The notes under the pieces: model-generated | What the model was told of the DNA's origin: nothing | What the model saw: the letters and a program-made list of their open reading frames with translations, nothing else | Database searches by the model: none | Shown here: positions 42,606 to 54,030 of the stretch, one piece after another | How the letters are laid out: each line of letters begins with the position of its first letter | Numbering within the stretch: the stretch's first letter is position 1 | Assembly (NCBI GenBank): GCA_015698045.1 | Contig: BLAL01000053.1 | Coordinates: 1,490,501-1,554,500 of the forward strand | DNA: 64,000 nt | Origin: Rhizophagus clarus | Lineage: Eukaryota; Glomeromycota; Glomeromycetes; Glomerales; Glomeraceae | Direction of reading: 5' to 3' | Position numbers and translations under genes: made by a program

Positions 42606-42943
42606 AAGTTTATTAATATATAATGATAAATTTTGAATTTTTTCCATCTTGAAATTATGATTATATAGTTAAATACCGTGTATACCGTATATTAGGCTTT
42701 TTATAAATTAAATTGCAATTTTACATTGTTAAGTAAAAGTTTCCGTTTAATATTCTCATAATAATAAGGCTGCTGTATATAATATCCAATAAAAATAAAA
42801 TAAATTTTACATTATATCCGCGGATCATCATGTATTTTCCAACTTAAGTATTTGATCATCATAAATTTTTTATATATTTGGTTACTTTAAACTATTTTTT
42901 TTTGCGACCTTCTTTTCCTTATTTATTTTTTTTTTTTTTAACA
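42606..42943. promoter_or_regulatory. Spacer and promoter of array copy 3
   Basis: 3' side of copy 2, then CGCGGATCATCATG, AAGTATTTGATCATC, TATATA (42871-42876, about 70 bases before the ATG) and TTTGCGACCTTCTTTTCCTT. Shares the array promoter pattern but its 5' half is unlike the spacers before copies 2 and 4. Confidence 0.5.
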
Positions 42944-44432
42944 ATGTCATCAAAATTTTTGGCAGAGTTATCAAATGATTATGAAAAACTTTTTGAAACA
43001 GAATTTGGATATGATGTCATTATTCATGCTGGAGAAGAACCAAATGTAAAAGAAATTCATGCTCATTCAAATGTTTTGTGTATCAGATCTCAATATTTTC
43101 GTTCCGCATTTTCTAATGAATGGGCTGAAAAAAAAGATGGAAAATTTATTTTAAGGAAACCAAATATTTCACCTCATCTATTTAATATCATTCTCAGGTA
43201 GTGTGAAACATTTAATACTTTTGACATTTGTTCATATTTGTATTTATTTATAATTGCTAATTGTATTTAACATTAGATTTATTTACTGTGGAAATATTGA
43301 ATTAAAAAATTTGCAAGGTCCTGAAGTATTGAAACTATTAATAGCAGTTGATGAACTTAATATTCAACAATTGATTACTCATATTCAAGAATATTTGATT
43401 GAACATCAAACCGAATTTTTGCATCAAAATCCAACTGGTATTCTTGAAACCGTTTATCAACATGAAACGTTTACAGATTTATGGAATTTTTGTCTTGAAA
43501 AAATTTGTGAAAAACCTGATATTTTATTCAATTCTGATAAATTTATTGAATTAAAGGCTCCTTTGTTAGAATTATTATTAAAACGAGAAGACTTAAATAT
43601 GGATGAAATTAAAATTTGGGAAGGTTTATTAAAATGGTGTTTTGCTCAACAAAATATAATAAATGATCCAACAAAATGGAATAAAGAAGATATTATAAAG
43701 ATTGAAAGATCATTGCATAGATTTATTCCTTTAATCAGATTTTATGATATTAAATCTGCAGATTTCTTTTATAAAGTTTATTGCTTTAAAGAAATCTTAC
43801 CTCAAAATTTAATTCATAATCTTTTAGAATTTCATATAGTTCCAAATATGAAACCTAAATCTGATGTAGCACCTTCAAGAAAACCAAACTTAAAATTTAA
43901 ACTTGATTCTACTTTAATTGAATCAAAACACATTCCTTTATTTGCTTCATGGATAGATAAAAAGGATTCTTCTTATGGTAAAAATAATATTCCTTACGAA
44001 TTTAAATTATTATATCGTTCAAGTAGAGATGGATTTAATGGCAAAATATTTCATAAAAATTGTGATAATAAAGGTGCTACTATCTGGGTAGCAAAGGTTC
44101 AAGGTTCAACACAATTAATTGGAGGTTATAACCCGCTTGATTGGATTGATTTGAATGGAAGTGGTATGTGGAAAAAAACTGCAGATAGTTTTTTATTTAA
44201 TTTCACAGATGGAAAAGATATTTCTAGTGTAAAATTAGGTTATGTTAAGGATACAAATAAAGCTATACTTTGCTATAAAGAATATGGGCCTTATACAGGT
44301 AATTTATATTGCCGAGGTTCTAATAATTGGACTTATAATTATAACAGTGGAAATTATTATCCTGATATAGGCATTCCACAAAATTTTACAGTAGAAAATT
44401 ATGAAGTATTTCAAGTAACTAAACAGACATGA
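42944..44432 (+). CDS. BTB-BACK-TLDc protein, array copy 3
   Basis: Exons 42944-43197 and 43277-44432 encode 469 residues, phase-2 intron of 79 bases. BTB, BACK and TLDc domains are full length with the same landmarks as copy 2. The TLDc end has the longer PLDWIDLNGSGMWKK and NNWTYNYNSGNYYPDIG versions found in copy 1, whereas the first two thirds match copy 2 (for example KPKSDVAPSRKPNLKFKLD). The downstream spacer also matches that of copy 1. This makes copy 3 a mosaic, probably from unequal crossing-over or gene conversion within the array. Role as for copy 2. Confidence 0.88.
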
Positions 44433-44808
44433 AAGTTTAATATATACTGATAAATTTGAATTATTCCACCTTGAAATTGGTTTATACATATATATTTGTT
44501 GTATGTTAGATTTTTTTCATAAATAAAATCTGGCTTTATAACTAAATTAATTAAATTACAACTTCACATTGTTAAGTAAAATCTCATAATAATTAGGCTG
44601 CTATATGTAACATCCAATAAAATACAATTATGCCCATTCTGAAGGTTGTAAAACTTTAAAAAAAAAAATAAATAAAAAATGGCGGATCGTCATGCATTTT
44701 CCATCTTAAGTATTTGATCTGCATAAATTTATTATATATTTGGTTACTTTAACCCATTTGTTTTTTGTTTTTTGCGACCTTCTTTTCCTTATTTATTTAC
44801 TTTTAACA
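44433..44808. promoter_or_regulatory. Spacer and promoter of array copy 4
   Basis: Near copy of the spacer at 40828-41128: same GCCCATTCTGAAGGTTGTAA block, GGCGGATCGTCATG, TATATA (44733-44738) about 70 bases before the ATG, and the CGACCTTCTTTTCC leader. Confidence 0.6.
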
Positions 44809-46270
44809 ATGTCATCAAAATTTTTGACAGAGTTATCAAGTGATTATGAAAAACTTTTTAAAACAGAATTTGGATATGATGTTATTATTCATGCCGGAGA
44901 AGAACCAAATGTAAAAGAAATTCATGCTCATTCAAATATTTTATGTATCAGGTCTCAATATTTTTGTTCCGCATTTTCTAATGAATGGGCTGAGAAAAAA
45001 GATGGAAAATTTATTTTAAGGAAACCAAATATTTCACCCCACCTTTTTAATATCATTATAAGGTAATTGGTTACATTAACGTTTTTGATATTTATTCAGC
45101 TAATATTTGTATTTATATTTACTGATAATTATATTTAACGTTAACGTTAGATTTATTTACTGTGGAAATATTGAATTGAAAGATTTACAAGGTCCTGAAG
45201 TATTGAAACTCTTAAATGCAGTTGATGAACTTAATATTCAACAATTGGTTTCTCATATTCAAGAATATTTGATTGAAAATCAAACCGAATTTTTGGATCA
45301 AAATCCAACTGGTATTCTTGAAACCGTTTATCAACATGAAACATTTACAGATTTATGGAATTTTTGCCTTGAAAAAATTTGTGAAGAACCTGATATTTTA
45401 TTTAATTCTGATAAATTTATTGAATTAAAGGCTCCCTTGTTAGAATTATTATTAAAACGAGAAGACTTAAATATGGATGAAATTAAAATTTGGGAAGGTT
45501 TATTAAAATGGTGTTTTGCTCAACAAAATATGACTAATGATCCAACAAAATGGAGTAAAGAGGATATTACAAAGATCGAAATGTCATTGCATAGATTTAT
45601 TCCTTTAATCAGATTTTATGATATTAGACCTGCAGATTTCTTTTACAAAGTTTATTGTTATAAAGAAATCTTACCTCAAGATTTAATTCATAATCTTTTA
45701 GAATTCCATATAGTTCCTAATAAGAAACCCAATTCTAATGTATTACCTTCAAGAATGCCAAAACTTGATTCAACTTTAGTTGAATCAAGTTACATTCCTT
45801 TATTTGCTTCATGGATAGATAAAAAAGATTCTTCTTATAAGAAAAATAATATTCCTTATAAATTTAAATTATTATATCGTTCAAATAGAGATGGATTTAA
45901 TGGCAAAGCGTTTCATAAAAATTGTGACAATAAAGGAGCCACTATCTGGATAGCAAAAATTCAAGGTTCAACACAATTAATTGGAGGTTATAACCCACTT
46001 GATTGGAATGGAAATAGTATTTGGAAAAAAACTACAGATAGTTTTATATTTAATATTATAGATGGAAAAGATATAAAATTAGGTTATGTTAATGATGCAA
46101 ATCATGCAGTTTTCTGCTATAATAATTGTGGACCATATACGGGTGATTTATATTGTCGAGGTTCTAATAATTGGTCTTATCATACCAATCAAAATTATTA
46201 TCCTAATATGAATATTCCAGAAAATTTTACAATAGAAAATTATGAAGTATTTCAAATAATAAAACAGTAG
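44809..46270 (+). CDS. BTB-BACK-TLDc protein, array copy 4
   Basis: Exons 44809-45062 and 45151-46270 encode 457 residues; phase-2 intron of 88 bases with a different internal sequence from copies 1-3. It is more diverged: FKTEFGYDV near the start, RSQYFCSAFSNEW (Cys for the usual Arg), LVSHIQEYLIENQ, WSKEDITKIEMSLHRF, KKPNSNVLPSRMPKLDSTL (shorter linker), NSIWKKTTDSFIFN and IDGKDIKLGYV (four residues fewer). BTB, BACK and TLDc landmarks are all present, so it should fold. The divergence implies it is the oldest member of the tandem set or less affected by conversion. Confidence 0.87.
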
Positions 46271-47381
46271 AATATTATTATTTGTTATGCAAAAAAAAAA
46301 ATATCAATTAACAGAAACCATTTACCTGGTAATCGTTGCAAATTATAATTTAGAATTTAATAGATTGACATTCTCTTTGTTTAATATAGTCCGAAAGATG
46401 GCTATTTAATTTTAATTTTTTCCAAATATTTTCAGTGAAACATAATTATAAAATTAAAATTTTCGAATATTTACCTCATAAATTATATTGAATATATTCC
46501 TATATTTTTCTTTGTTTCATTTTTTTTTTACGTTACATTGATCATAAATTAAAATTACGATTTATTTAATATGTACGAACCTTTGCAAAATATTTAGTGG
46601 CGATACAATATCAATAGTGATATAATCTAATGAAAAAAAATTTCTAAATGATAGCTGTACTGATAAATTCGAAGTAAAATGAAAATGATTTTAAAAATTC
46701 TTTTTTGATTAATTTGACATATATAAATTTTAACGATTTAATTATAAAATATAAGTAAACCGATTTAAGGAAAAAATTTCAAAGACATCACGAGATCATT
46801 ATAACGCAAATTTTTAACAGTATAATAGAATTATTTTAAATCACTGACAAATATAATAATACAAGAATAAGATGAGTTTAACAATACAGTAATTGATTAA
46901 TTTATCCAACTTTTATTCGCCTTATTTGGTTATTATGTTTATTGTCCAAACAAGATTACATTAAAACTCGAGTTAAACTAAAAAATAAACTTTAATCGGG
47001 ACCCGAGCCGATCGGCAACATTTATTATTGGCCCTTCACCTCATCTTAACATACAATTCTGGTCTGAATTATTCAAAAAAAGGAAATTTCTACATGATCA
47101 TTCTAGTACGGACCTCCTCGTTAACCTTTTTAAATAACTAACAATGAATTACTTTAAAAACTTTACTACACTATTTGTAATACTGCAGCATGCAGATCTC
47201 AAGTATTTTATGTATGATTTGCTTTTTGTTCAAAATAAGAATAGCTTCTTGATAAGCTTGGAACAAAATTTTCTTTTTTAACGTAAATAAAAATTAAAAG
47301 CTCAAGAGTTATAAAAGAAAGCACTGTTTTTACAATATAAAACAAAAAAAAAAAAATTTTTTTTTAGTAAATCTAATCAAT
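46271..47381. other. Intergenic sequence, no gene seen
   Basis: AT-rich; no supported exon. A and T runs lie next to each other at 47344-47366, just before the next gene. Confidence 0.45.
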
Positions 47382-47720
47382 ATGCAAACTACTATTTTCA
47401 ACCTCAACTTTTCGATCTTTGATAAAAAATTTACTCCTGAATTTATTACGCAGAATGAACATTCTTGTCCTATCGACATTTGCAAGAAACTAGATGGTAA
47501 TGAATTCTGGCCTAAGCAATATAAATCACCTAATAAGGTCAAAAGGTTCTTCTCCAAGTCTCTTGGACTTTTAAAACGTAAATTTGCTCGTAAAATTTGC
47601 GAAAGTAGAGATGCAGTTATAGCTGAAGAAACGATGATTTCGAAAATCGATTGTCATACGAAAACTTCAACCGACAAGAGTATATTTGAAATTCATGAGG
47701 TTTTCGATATAAATTCATAA
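47382..47720 (+). CDS. Hypothetical 112-residue protein
   Basis: Single open frame from ATG at 47382. Composition is balanced, unlike chance frames here: MQTTIFNLNFSIFDKKFTPE, HSCPIDICKKLDGNEFWPK, a basic middle (NKVKRFFSKSLGLLKRKFAR), then an acidic or polar end (STDKSIFEIHEVFDIN). No signal peptide, membrane segment or recognised domain. No intron needed. The basic amphipathic middle could contact nucleic acid or membrane, but this is speculation. Could be a lineage-specific gene or an exon of a longer gene. Confidence 0.45.
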   Translation: MQTTIFNLNFSIFDKKFTPEFITQNEHSCPIDICKKLDGNEFWPKQYKSPNKVKRFFSKSLGLLKRKFARKICESRDAVIAEETMISKIDCHTKTSTDKSIFEIHEVFDINS

Positions 47721-48742
47721 CTGATGATTGATAGCACAATTTCAGATATTTTGTTGAATGCGGATGAAACGATTCTTTTACAAAGAACGTCTATATTTCC
47801 TTTATAAAGCGAAGAATTTTTAATTAAAATTTTATGGTTTTATTTAAATAATTGTGTTTCTTCTTGATCATCATTTAAAATCAATTATTTACTTCTTTTT
47901 ACCAATCCTTATATATTTCTTGTATACTTTTGTAAAAAAAAAAAAAATGTAAAATATTTAATATTTGTAATATTATTCAAATTATGAAATTTAGCCAGTA
48001 TAATTAATAAATATTGTATGATCATTATTAAGTTAATAATTTGCTTTTTTTTTTTAAAGCGTGAATGGTTATTGTTTCGCCTTGCTATGCTATAGTGGCA
48101 TAAACAAGTACTCTATACTAATTTATATATAACACTAAAGCGCGAGTTCCTTCTAAATACGTACTTTCTTATGAAGAGCACGTAATCAACATGAAGGTGA
48201 CTGATACAATAATTTCGATTTATTCCAACATTACCTAAATAATTTCATGTAAAATTTTTACTTAGAAAATTTTGTCTTCTTTAAAAACTTTAGGAAGCGC
48301 TACCCAATGATTTTTAAAGAAATTTGTGCTCAACACTTTCGTACTGCGCATCAAAAATCAATATTATGACAAATTCTTATTTTTTATGAAATTAAGCGTC
48401 GAATGAGGAAAATGAGGAATAATAATTTTTTCATCGGAAAAATATTAATTATTAAATTTCTTACACGTATTATTTTTAAGAAGATTGACAATATTTTAAT
48501 TTAATTACGGTTTACTAATTTATAAGGTGAGTTAAAGATATAAAAACATCATCTGAACTGCTTCCAAATTCGGCTTTTAACACCCAGCCATGTTCAATAT
48601 CTGCGTTATTATTGCGCACATCTCACATGACGACTACATAAAGTTGGGTTGAAGGATATCTTTATTCAGAACGTAAAAATTAAATCCTCCCCAAAATTAT
48701 GACTCGTCTTTTCGAACAAATAAATATTGACTAAGAGTATGG
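47721..48742. other. Intergenic sequence, no gene seen
   Basis: AT-rich with A and T runs (47935-47947, 48046-48056). No exon supported. Confidence 0.45.
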
Positions 48743-49392
48743 CCCTATAAAAAATAAGTGTCCGGATAATGTCCAGAAAAAGTCCGGAAAAAAATTCTAA
48801 AATATTGTCCGGAAATTCTGGACACTGTGCGTCCGGAAACTGTTCCGAAAACACTGCATTTTCGGGATATTAGGAATTTGTCCTGAAATTGTCCGGAAAT
48901 GTATTTTCGTAAAATTTTGCCACAAAAGATGATCAATGGATAGATGATCATCATTATTCCTTAACCCAAAATTTTTATATCATAGATATATAGTATTTTT
49001 GCCTGCTCTGCAATTTTAATTAGTACGACAGAAAAGGTTTTGAATGTCAGTTTTGTGCTTTTTGCATTTTTTTACAAAATTAATTTATCCTTTTTTGGAA
49101 ATAGTATCCAGAATTTGTCCTGAACTTTTTCATGTCCGGAATTTGTCTATCTGGTTTTTTTACTATGTCCAGAATTTGTCCAGGTTTAACTGTCCAGAAT
49201 TTGTCCAAAATTTTATACCGAACAAATACTGGACGAATTCAGGACAAAGTTAGGACATGTCAAAATTTTAAGTATCAGAAGTGTTTCAGACATGTACCAA
49301 AAAAGTGGACATTTTCCGGACACATCAGATTTATTCCGGACATTTTCCAGACATTTTTGATAACATTTTCCGGACATTTATTTTTTATAGGG
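48743..49392. mobile_element. 650-bp non-autonomous TIR element with TGTCCGGA subrepeats
   Basis: The left end CCCTATAAAAAATAAGTGTC (from 48743) is matched by the reverse complement GACATTTATTTTTTATAGGG at the right end (to 49392). The trinucleotide TGG flanks both sides (48740-48742 and 49393-49395), a possible 3-bp target duplication. Inside, about 20 variants of TGTCCGGAAAT, TGTCCAGAATT and their complements occur, oriented outward-in from both ends, giving subterminal repeats. Such subterminal arrays are typical transposase-binding sites in DNA transposons; 3-bp duplications occur in PIF/Harbinger and CACTA groups. No transposase is encoded. Confidence 0.7.
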
Positions 49393-50585
49393 TGGGACCG
49401 TCATATCATAGAAAAGTCTACGTATCTTTATGCAATTAAAGAATTTTTGCTATTTATTTTGGAAGAAATTTTAATTTTTTTTCGTAAATTGCAGGGATTT
49501 GGAATAAATAAATCTCATTCCAATATTTTATTATAATAAATCTACACATCCATTAGAAGTTAACTTTTACTATATCTTAATTATTAATTATTAAATCAAA
49601 CGTCAGGTATATTTTTTACACCATATCTTTTTCATTTCAAAATTACAAAAAAAAAAAAAAAGTACATTCGCTTAAAAAAAGTCGGCATATTTAGTTTGAA
49701 AGAAGAGTCTATTGACGTTCTCGACGAATATTACGCAAATAACGTTGAATATCGGTTTCGACCCCGCTTTCGCAATAATAGATTTACAAATTGTAATCAC
49801 ACAACGAATATTATTTTAAACAGAAGTTGAATAATATATAGGAAAGTTACTCTCAACATTTTTTTTAAAAAAAAAATGGAATAAGTATGAGAAGACGAAG
49901 CTCAAAAGAAAATGTATCGATTGCGTCTATAGTTATTATTGAGATAGATTAACATGTTCCATAACCAAATTTATCACATTTTACCGACCTAAATTCCATA
50001 ACTTCCAATTCTACTAATAAGGATGTACTGTGCATACATCACCGTTAGAGTTTAAATCTGATAGGTTGTTGCATTGGTTCACAACGAAACACAAAGGAAA
50101 CAGATGACCGGGAGAGAATTAGTAAATATGCATGCTTAGTAATGTATGATGATTATCAAAACGAAGGCTGATTTTTGTTTAGTTGATTATTAATAATAAT
50201 TTATTCTGGACAATATAAAAATATATAACTTTTTAAAAAAAAAATAAAAATAAAAATAAAAATCAAAATTAATTTAATTTTATAACGCGCGTGAATTTTT
50301 TGACATGTACAGTAGCTCATAACCTGTTGATCAAAAATTGGTTAGCATAAATCAGGTTACCGCTAAAATCCTTAAATTAAATGGCGTGATATGATGTAAT
50401 ACAAACGAAAAATTCAAAAATTCAATAATCAACAATTAAAAGAAAATAAAATATATGATCATGTACTATTTCATAATAATTATACAAATTAAGCAATATG
50501 GCAATAAACATTGCAGATCCTATTATATTAAACATTGCTTTGAAACATGATCATCATACTTCGTACTTCTTAAACAATAACAATT
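49393..50585. other. Intergenic sequence upstream of BTB-TLDc copy 5
   Basis: AT-rich; A runs at 49648-49661 and 50234-50262. No array-type promoter (no TTTGCGACCTTC leader) before copy 5. Confidence 0.45.
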
Positions 50586-52071
50586 ATGTCTTCGAAATTT
50601 TGGACATGTTTATCCAATGATTATGAAAAACTTTTCGATACAGGATTAGGATACGATGTTATTATTTATGCTGGAGAAGAACCTGATGTTAAAGAAATAT
50701 ATGCTCATTCTAATATTTTATGTATTAGATCTCAATATTTTCGTACTGCTTTTTCTAATGAGTGGGCCGAGAAAAATGACGGGAAATTTATTTTAAGAAA
50801 ACCAAATATCGAAGCGAAATTATTAAGTATTATTCTCAGGTAATACATTATATTTTATGATAAAAACTTAAAATATCTTTTTAAAAAAAAAAATATGTAC
50901 GTCTAATAATTATTTTTATTTAAGGTTTATTTATTGTGGGAACATTGAATTAAAGAATTTACAAGGGCCTGACATATTAAAATTGTTGATAGCGGTGGAT
51001 GAACTTAATATTCAACCATTGATTTCTTATATTCAAGAATATTTGATTGAACATCAAACGGAATTTTTATACCAGAATCAAACCGATATTCTTGAAGTTG
51101 TCTATCATCATGAAACTTTTACGGATTTATGGAATTTTTGTATCAAGAAGATTTGTGAGGAGCCTAATGTTTTAATTAATTCAGATAAATTTATTGATTT
51201 AAAGGCCCCGTTATTAGAATTATTAATAAAACAAGATGATTTATACATGGATGAAATTGAAATTTGGGATAATTTATTAAAATGGACTTTCGCTCAACAA
51301 GATATGAGGAACGATCCAACAAAATGGAGTGAAGAGAATATTACGAATATTGAGAGGTTATTAAATAGATTTATTCCTTTAATTAGATTTTATGATATCG
51401 AACCTGCAGATTTCTTTTACAAAGTTTATAATTATAAAGAAATTTTACCTCAAGATTTAATTTATGACCTTTTGGAATTTCACATAGTTCCTGATATGAA
51501 ACCTAAATCTAATGTAATTCCTTCAAGAAAATCATATTTAAAACTTGATTCAACTTTAATAGAATTAGACCATTTCCTTCTTTTTGCTTCATGGATTGAT
51601 AACAAAGATTATTCAAATTATAACAAAAGAATTCTTCCTTATAATTTTAAATTATTATATCGTGCAAGTCAAGATGGATTTAATAGTGTTGCTTTTCATA
51701 ATAATTCAGATAATAAAGGTGCTACTATTTGGATAGCAAAAATTCAAGGTTCAACTCAATTAATAGGAGGGTACAATCCGCTTGATTGGGGTGGAAATTG
51801 TGGTTATAAAAATACTTCTGATAGTTTTTTATTTAATTTTACAAATGGTCGAAATCTTTCTACTGCAAAATTTGGTTATGTAAATGATCCCCGTTATGCT
51901 GTTTATTGTAATAATAATTATGGTCCTGATATGGGTAATTTAAACTTTCCTAATTCCAATAATTTGAATTATAATTATAATAATGGTGATTGGTATCCTA
52001 ATATAGGTATTCCAGAAAATATTATAATAGATGATTATGAAGTGTTTCAAGTAACTAAAAAGGGAAATTAG
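50586..52071 (+). CDS. BTB-BACK-TLDc protein, diverged copy 5
   Basis: Exons 50586-50839 and 50925-52071 encode 466 residues with the same phase-2 intron position as the array genes. BTB begins LGYDVIIYAGEEPDVKEIYA and keeps RSQYFRTAFSNEWAEKNDGK; BACK has LLIKQDDLYMDEIEIWDNLL and RFIPLIRFYDIEPADFFYK; TLDc has FASWIDNKDYSNYNKR, GATIWIAKIQGSTQLIGGYN and PLDWGGNCGYKNTSDSFLFN. The last part (NLNFPNSNNLNYNYNNGDWY) is Asn-rich and lacks the LYCRGSN seen in array copies. It lies 4.3 kb from copy 4, separated by the TIR element and an unrelated small ORF, and lacks the array promoter, so it was dispersed earlier. Presumed role as a Cullin-3 adaptor, inferred from the family. Confidence 0.87.
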
Positions 52072-53334
52072 ACAAGACGAATAACTTTTTTAAAAAATTA
52101 TTTTTTTTATAATAAATTCAATTTTATTTCGTAATATCCAATGTAATTTTTTATTTTTATTGATAAGTAATTATAGCAATAAACTACTATAATTATTATA
52201 TTAAACTTTTTGCTAAACTTTCATAGAATAAGATCGGACAATTAATTTTCCATATATGTAGTTAGTTTTAATTTCAAACTTTACTTATTTCATATGAATC
52301 TCAACAAGGGAAATTTCGTACACACAAAGAAAGGATATTTCTTGGGTAGAAGATGTCTTTCAAAATAGTATCGAAATAGTACCGTAATAGTACTTCAAAG
52401 GAACGTTTATAACTTAATATTTAATTTTCTTTTTTATTCTACCCTATTTAATTTTTATTAAGATTTGATCAAAACCTGTTGCTGCAAAAAAATATATTTG
52501 AATTGTCTTTTATTTAGAATCATTCCGGTTCATCACATATTAAGTAGATTTATTCCGGCTAAATTTAACTGAATATTTGACAATTTTACCGTTATAAGAA
52601 ATTTTTGTTAAGATAATTTTATCCATTTTTGTTCTATTCGTTATTTTGGTTCCAAAACGATTAGATCGTTTGTTATAATATCATGTGGTATGAACAAAAT
52701 TGGTAAGTCCGGCTTTGATTGTTTTTTTTTTAAATAACGTTTTATTGACGTTCGTTATATATATAAGATATTTCGAAAGTGAAGTTGTAATATTCTTTTT
52801 TGGGTTTCATTCCATGTGGTGTGCTAAAAATAGACGACTATGATATTTTTTTTCACGAATGCAAGATGGTGTCAATGAAATAAAAATAATGTGATTGTGC
52901 GACTACTGTCTCTAAAAGTTGTAATTCTGAAATCTTGTGTTATACACTATTCTCTCATATGTCTCGTGTCGTGTCGACTGATTTCCGATTGATAATTGTT
53001 TAATTTTGTGTTTGATCCTAAGATCCTAAAAGACCAGAGTTTGAATTACTTCCCGGTAATTAGTCAACATTTATGAAAAAAATATATATGTATATGGCAC
53101 ATGCGAGTGTAAGACACATAATCAATATGTCTTGGTCAAACTATCTTTTACCATCCCGAGTACAACCCTTTTGTCATTCCAGATACAAACTCAAAACGAG
53201 AGAGTTTTCTTACCTGCAAAGTTAGACCTATATAAATAGAAGACATTTACTTGTATCCTATCGAAATTTTAATTTATTCAACTTTGTTTTTTAACTCTTA
53301 ATTTTCATGTTTACACTTTACAGATATACCGATA
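52072..53334. other. Intergenic sequence, no gene seen
   Basis: AT-rich. The stretch 52330-52395 has a 'ATAGTA..GAAATAGTACC..AATAGTAC' cluster. The last 100 bases could be the promoter side of the decayed CRN locus. Confidence 0.4.
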
Positions 53335-53640
53335 TCATGGTATTTGTCTCGTACAAGGTGATGCTATTAAAAACTCTTTCCTGATTGATACCAATAATGG
53401 AATCTCAAAATAGCCATAAAGGACGCGAAGAAAAATGTCTTTGGTGATATTGACGCAGACAACCTGACATTATGAGAAGTCGATATTGTTCAAATTGAGG
53501 AAGACCAAGAAGTGATAATAAAAGAACATAAGAAGTAAAGTTGCATTCATTATATTCAAATCTGTTGGAAATTATTTTCAAGAAATACTCACTAGTACTA
53601 ACATACATCTGTATTATCGTAGATCCACCCACCACTACTG
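53335..53640 (+). pseudogene. Broken Crinkler (CRN) effector header domain
   Basis: Plus-strand segments in order: GICLVQGDAIKNSFLIDTN, then AIKDAKKNVFGDIDADNLTL, a TGA exactly where the conserved Trp of 'LW' is expected, EVDIVQIEEDQEV, then after further frame changes CIIVDPPTTTG, directly followed by a GTAAGT donor at 53641. The order (CLVxG, KxxxFxxxDAdxLxLWxV, and HIIVxPP before an intron) is the N-terminal header of Crinkler-type proteins, secreted or host-targeted effectors widespread in oomycetes and in Rhizophagus. Stops and frameshifts make this copy non-functional. Described as a relic only. Confidence 0.6.
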
Positions 53641-53859
53641 GTAAGTGTTTCTCAATGTACCTTGATTGACAATGACAGATGGATTTCAAGTGTTTTATTT
53701 CTTTTTATTTCACTGTATTAGTTTCATCGATGTACATCCCTCTTAAAATTGAAATTAAAAATAAAGGTTCGTTATATTAGAAGTTTGACTCTTTTAAATG
53801 ACTTTTACTCACGTCTACTCTTGTTTTTTTAGTTATAGAGACTTCCTAAACATAAATAC

Positions 53860-54030
53860 TTTTTCAATTGACCAGGTTGTTGGTGTGCTTGCCTTAACTT
53901 GGCGCATTGAGGCAGTGGGAAGTAACTCTCCAGATCCGCGAAATGACCCATATGTTTAACTGAAGACAGAGGACCCTCGTTTTTCAAAACAAGTTTGTCT
54001 GTGCATGGTGTAACCAAATAAACACTCACG
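53860..54030 (+). pseudogene. Downstream relic, possibly the C-terminal part of the CRN-type gene
   Basis: Plus strand reads VVGVLALTWRIEAVGSNSPD then PRNDPYV, a stop, LKTEDPRFSK. It starts just after a pyrimidine-rich stretch (53820-53830) and lies 220 bases from the CRN header relic on the same strand, so the two may be exons of one dead gene. The fragment itself was not recognised. Confidence 0.35.

Noticed and set aside
48666..49536. Several open frames of 60-134 codons on both strands
   Set aside because: They translate the subterminal repeats of the 650-bp TIR element (recurring SGQ/FRTF/CPEFVQ-type words) and are not genes.
53405..53689. 94-codon minus-strand open frame
   Set aside because: It is antisense to the CRN-header relic, which explains its non-random composition.
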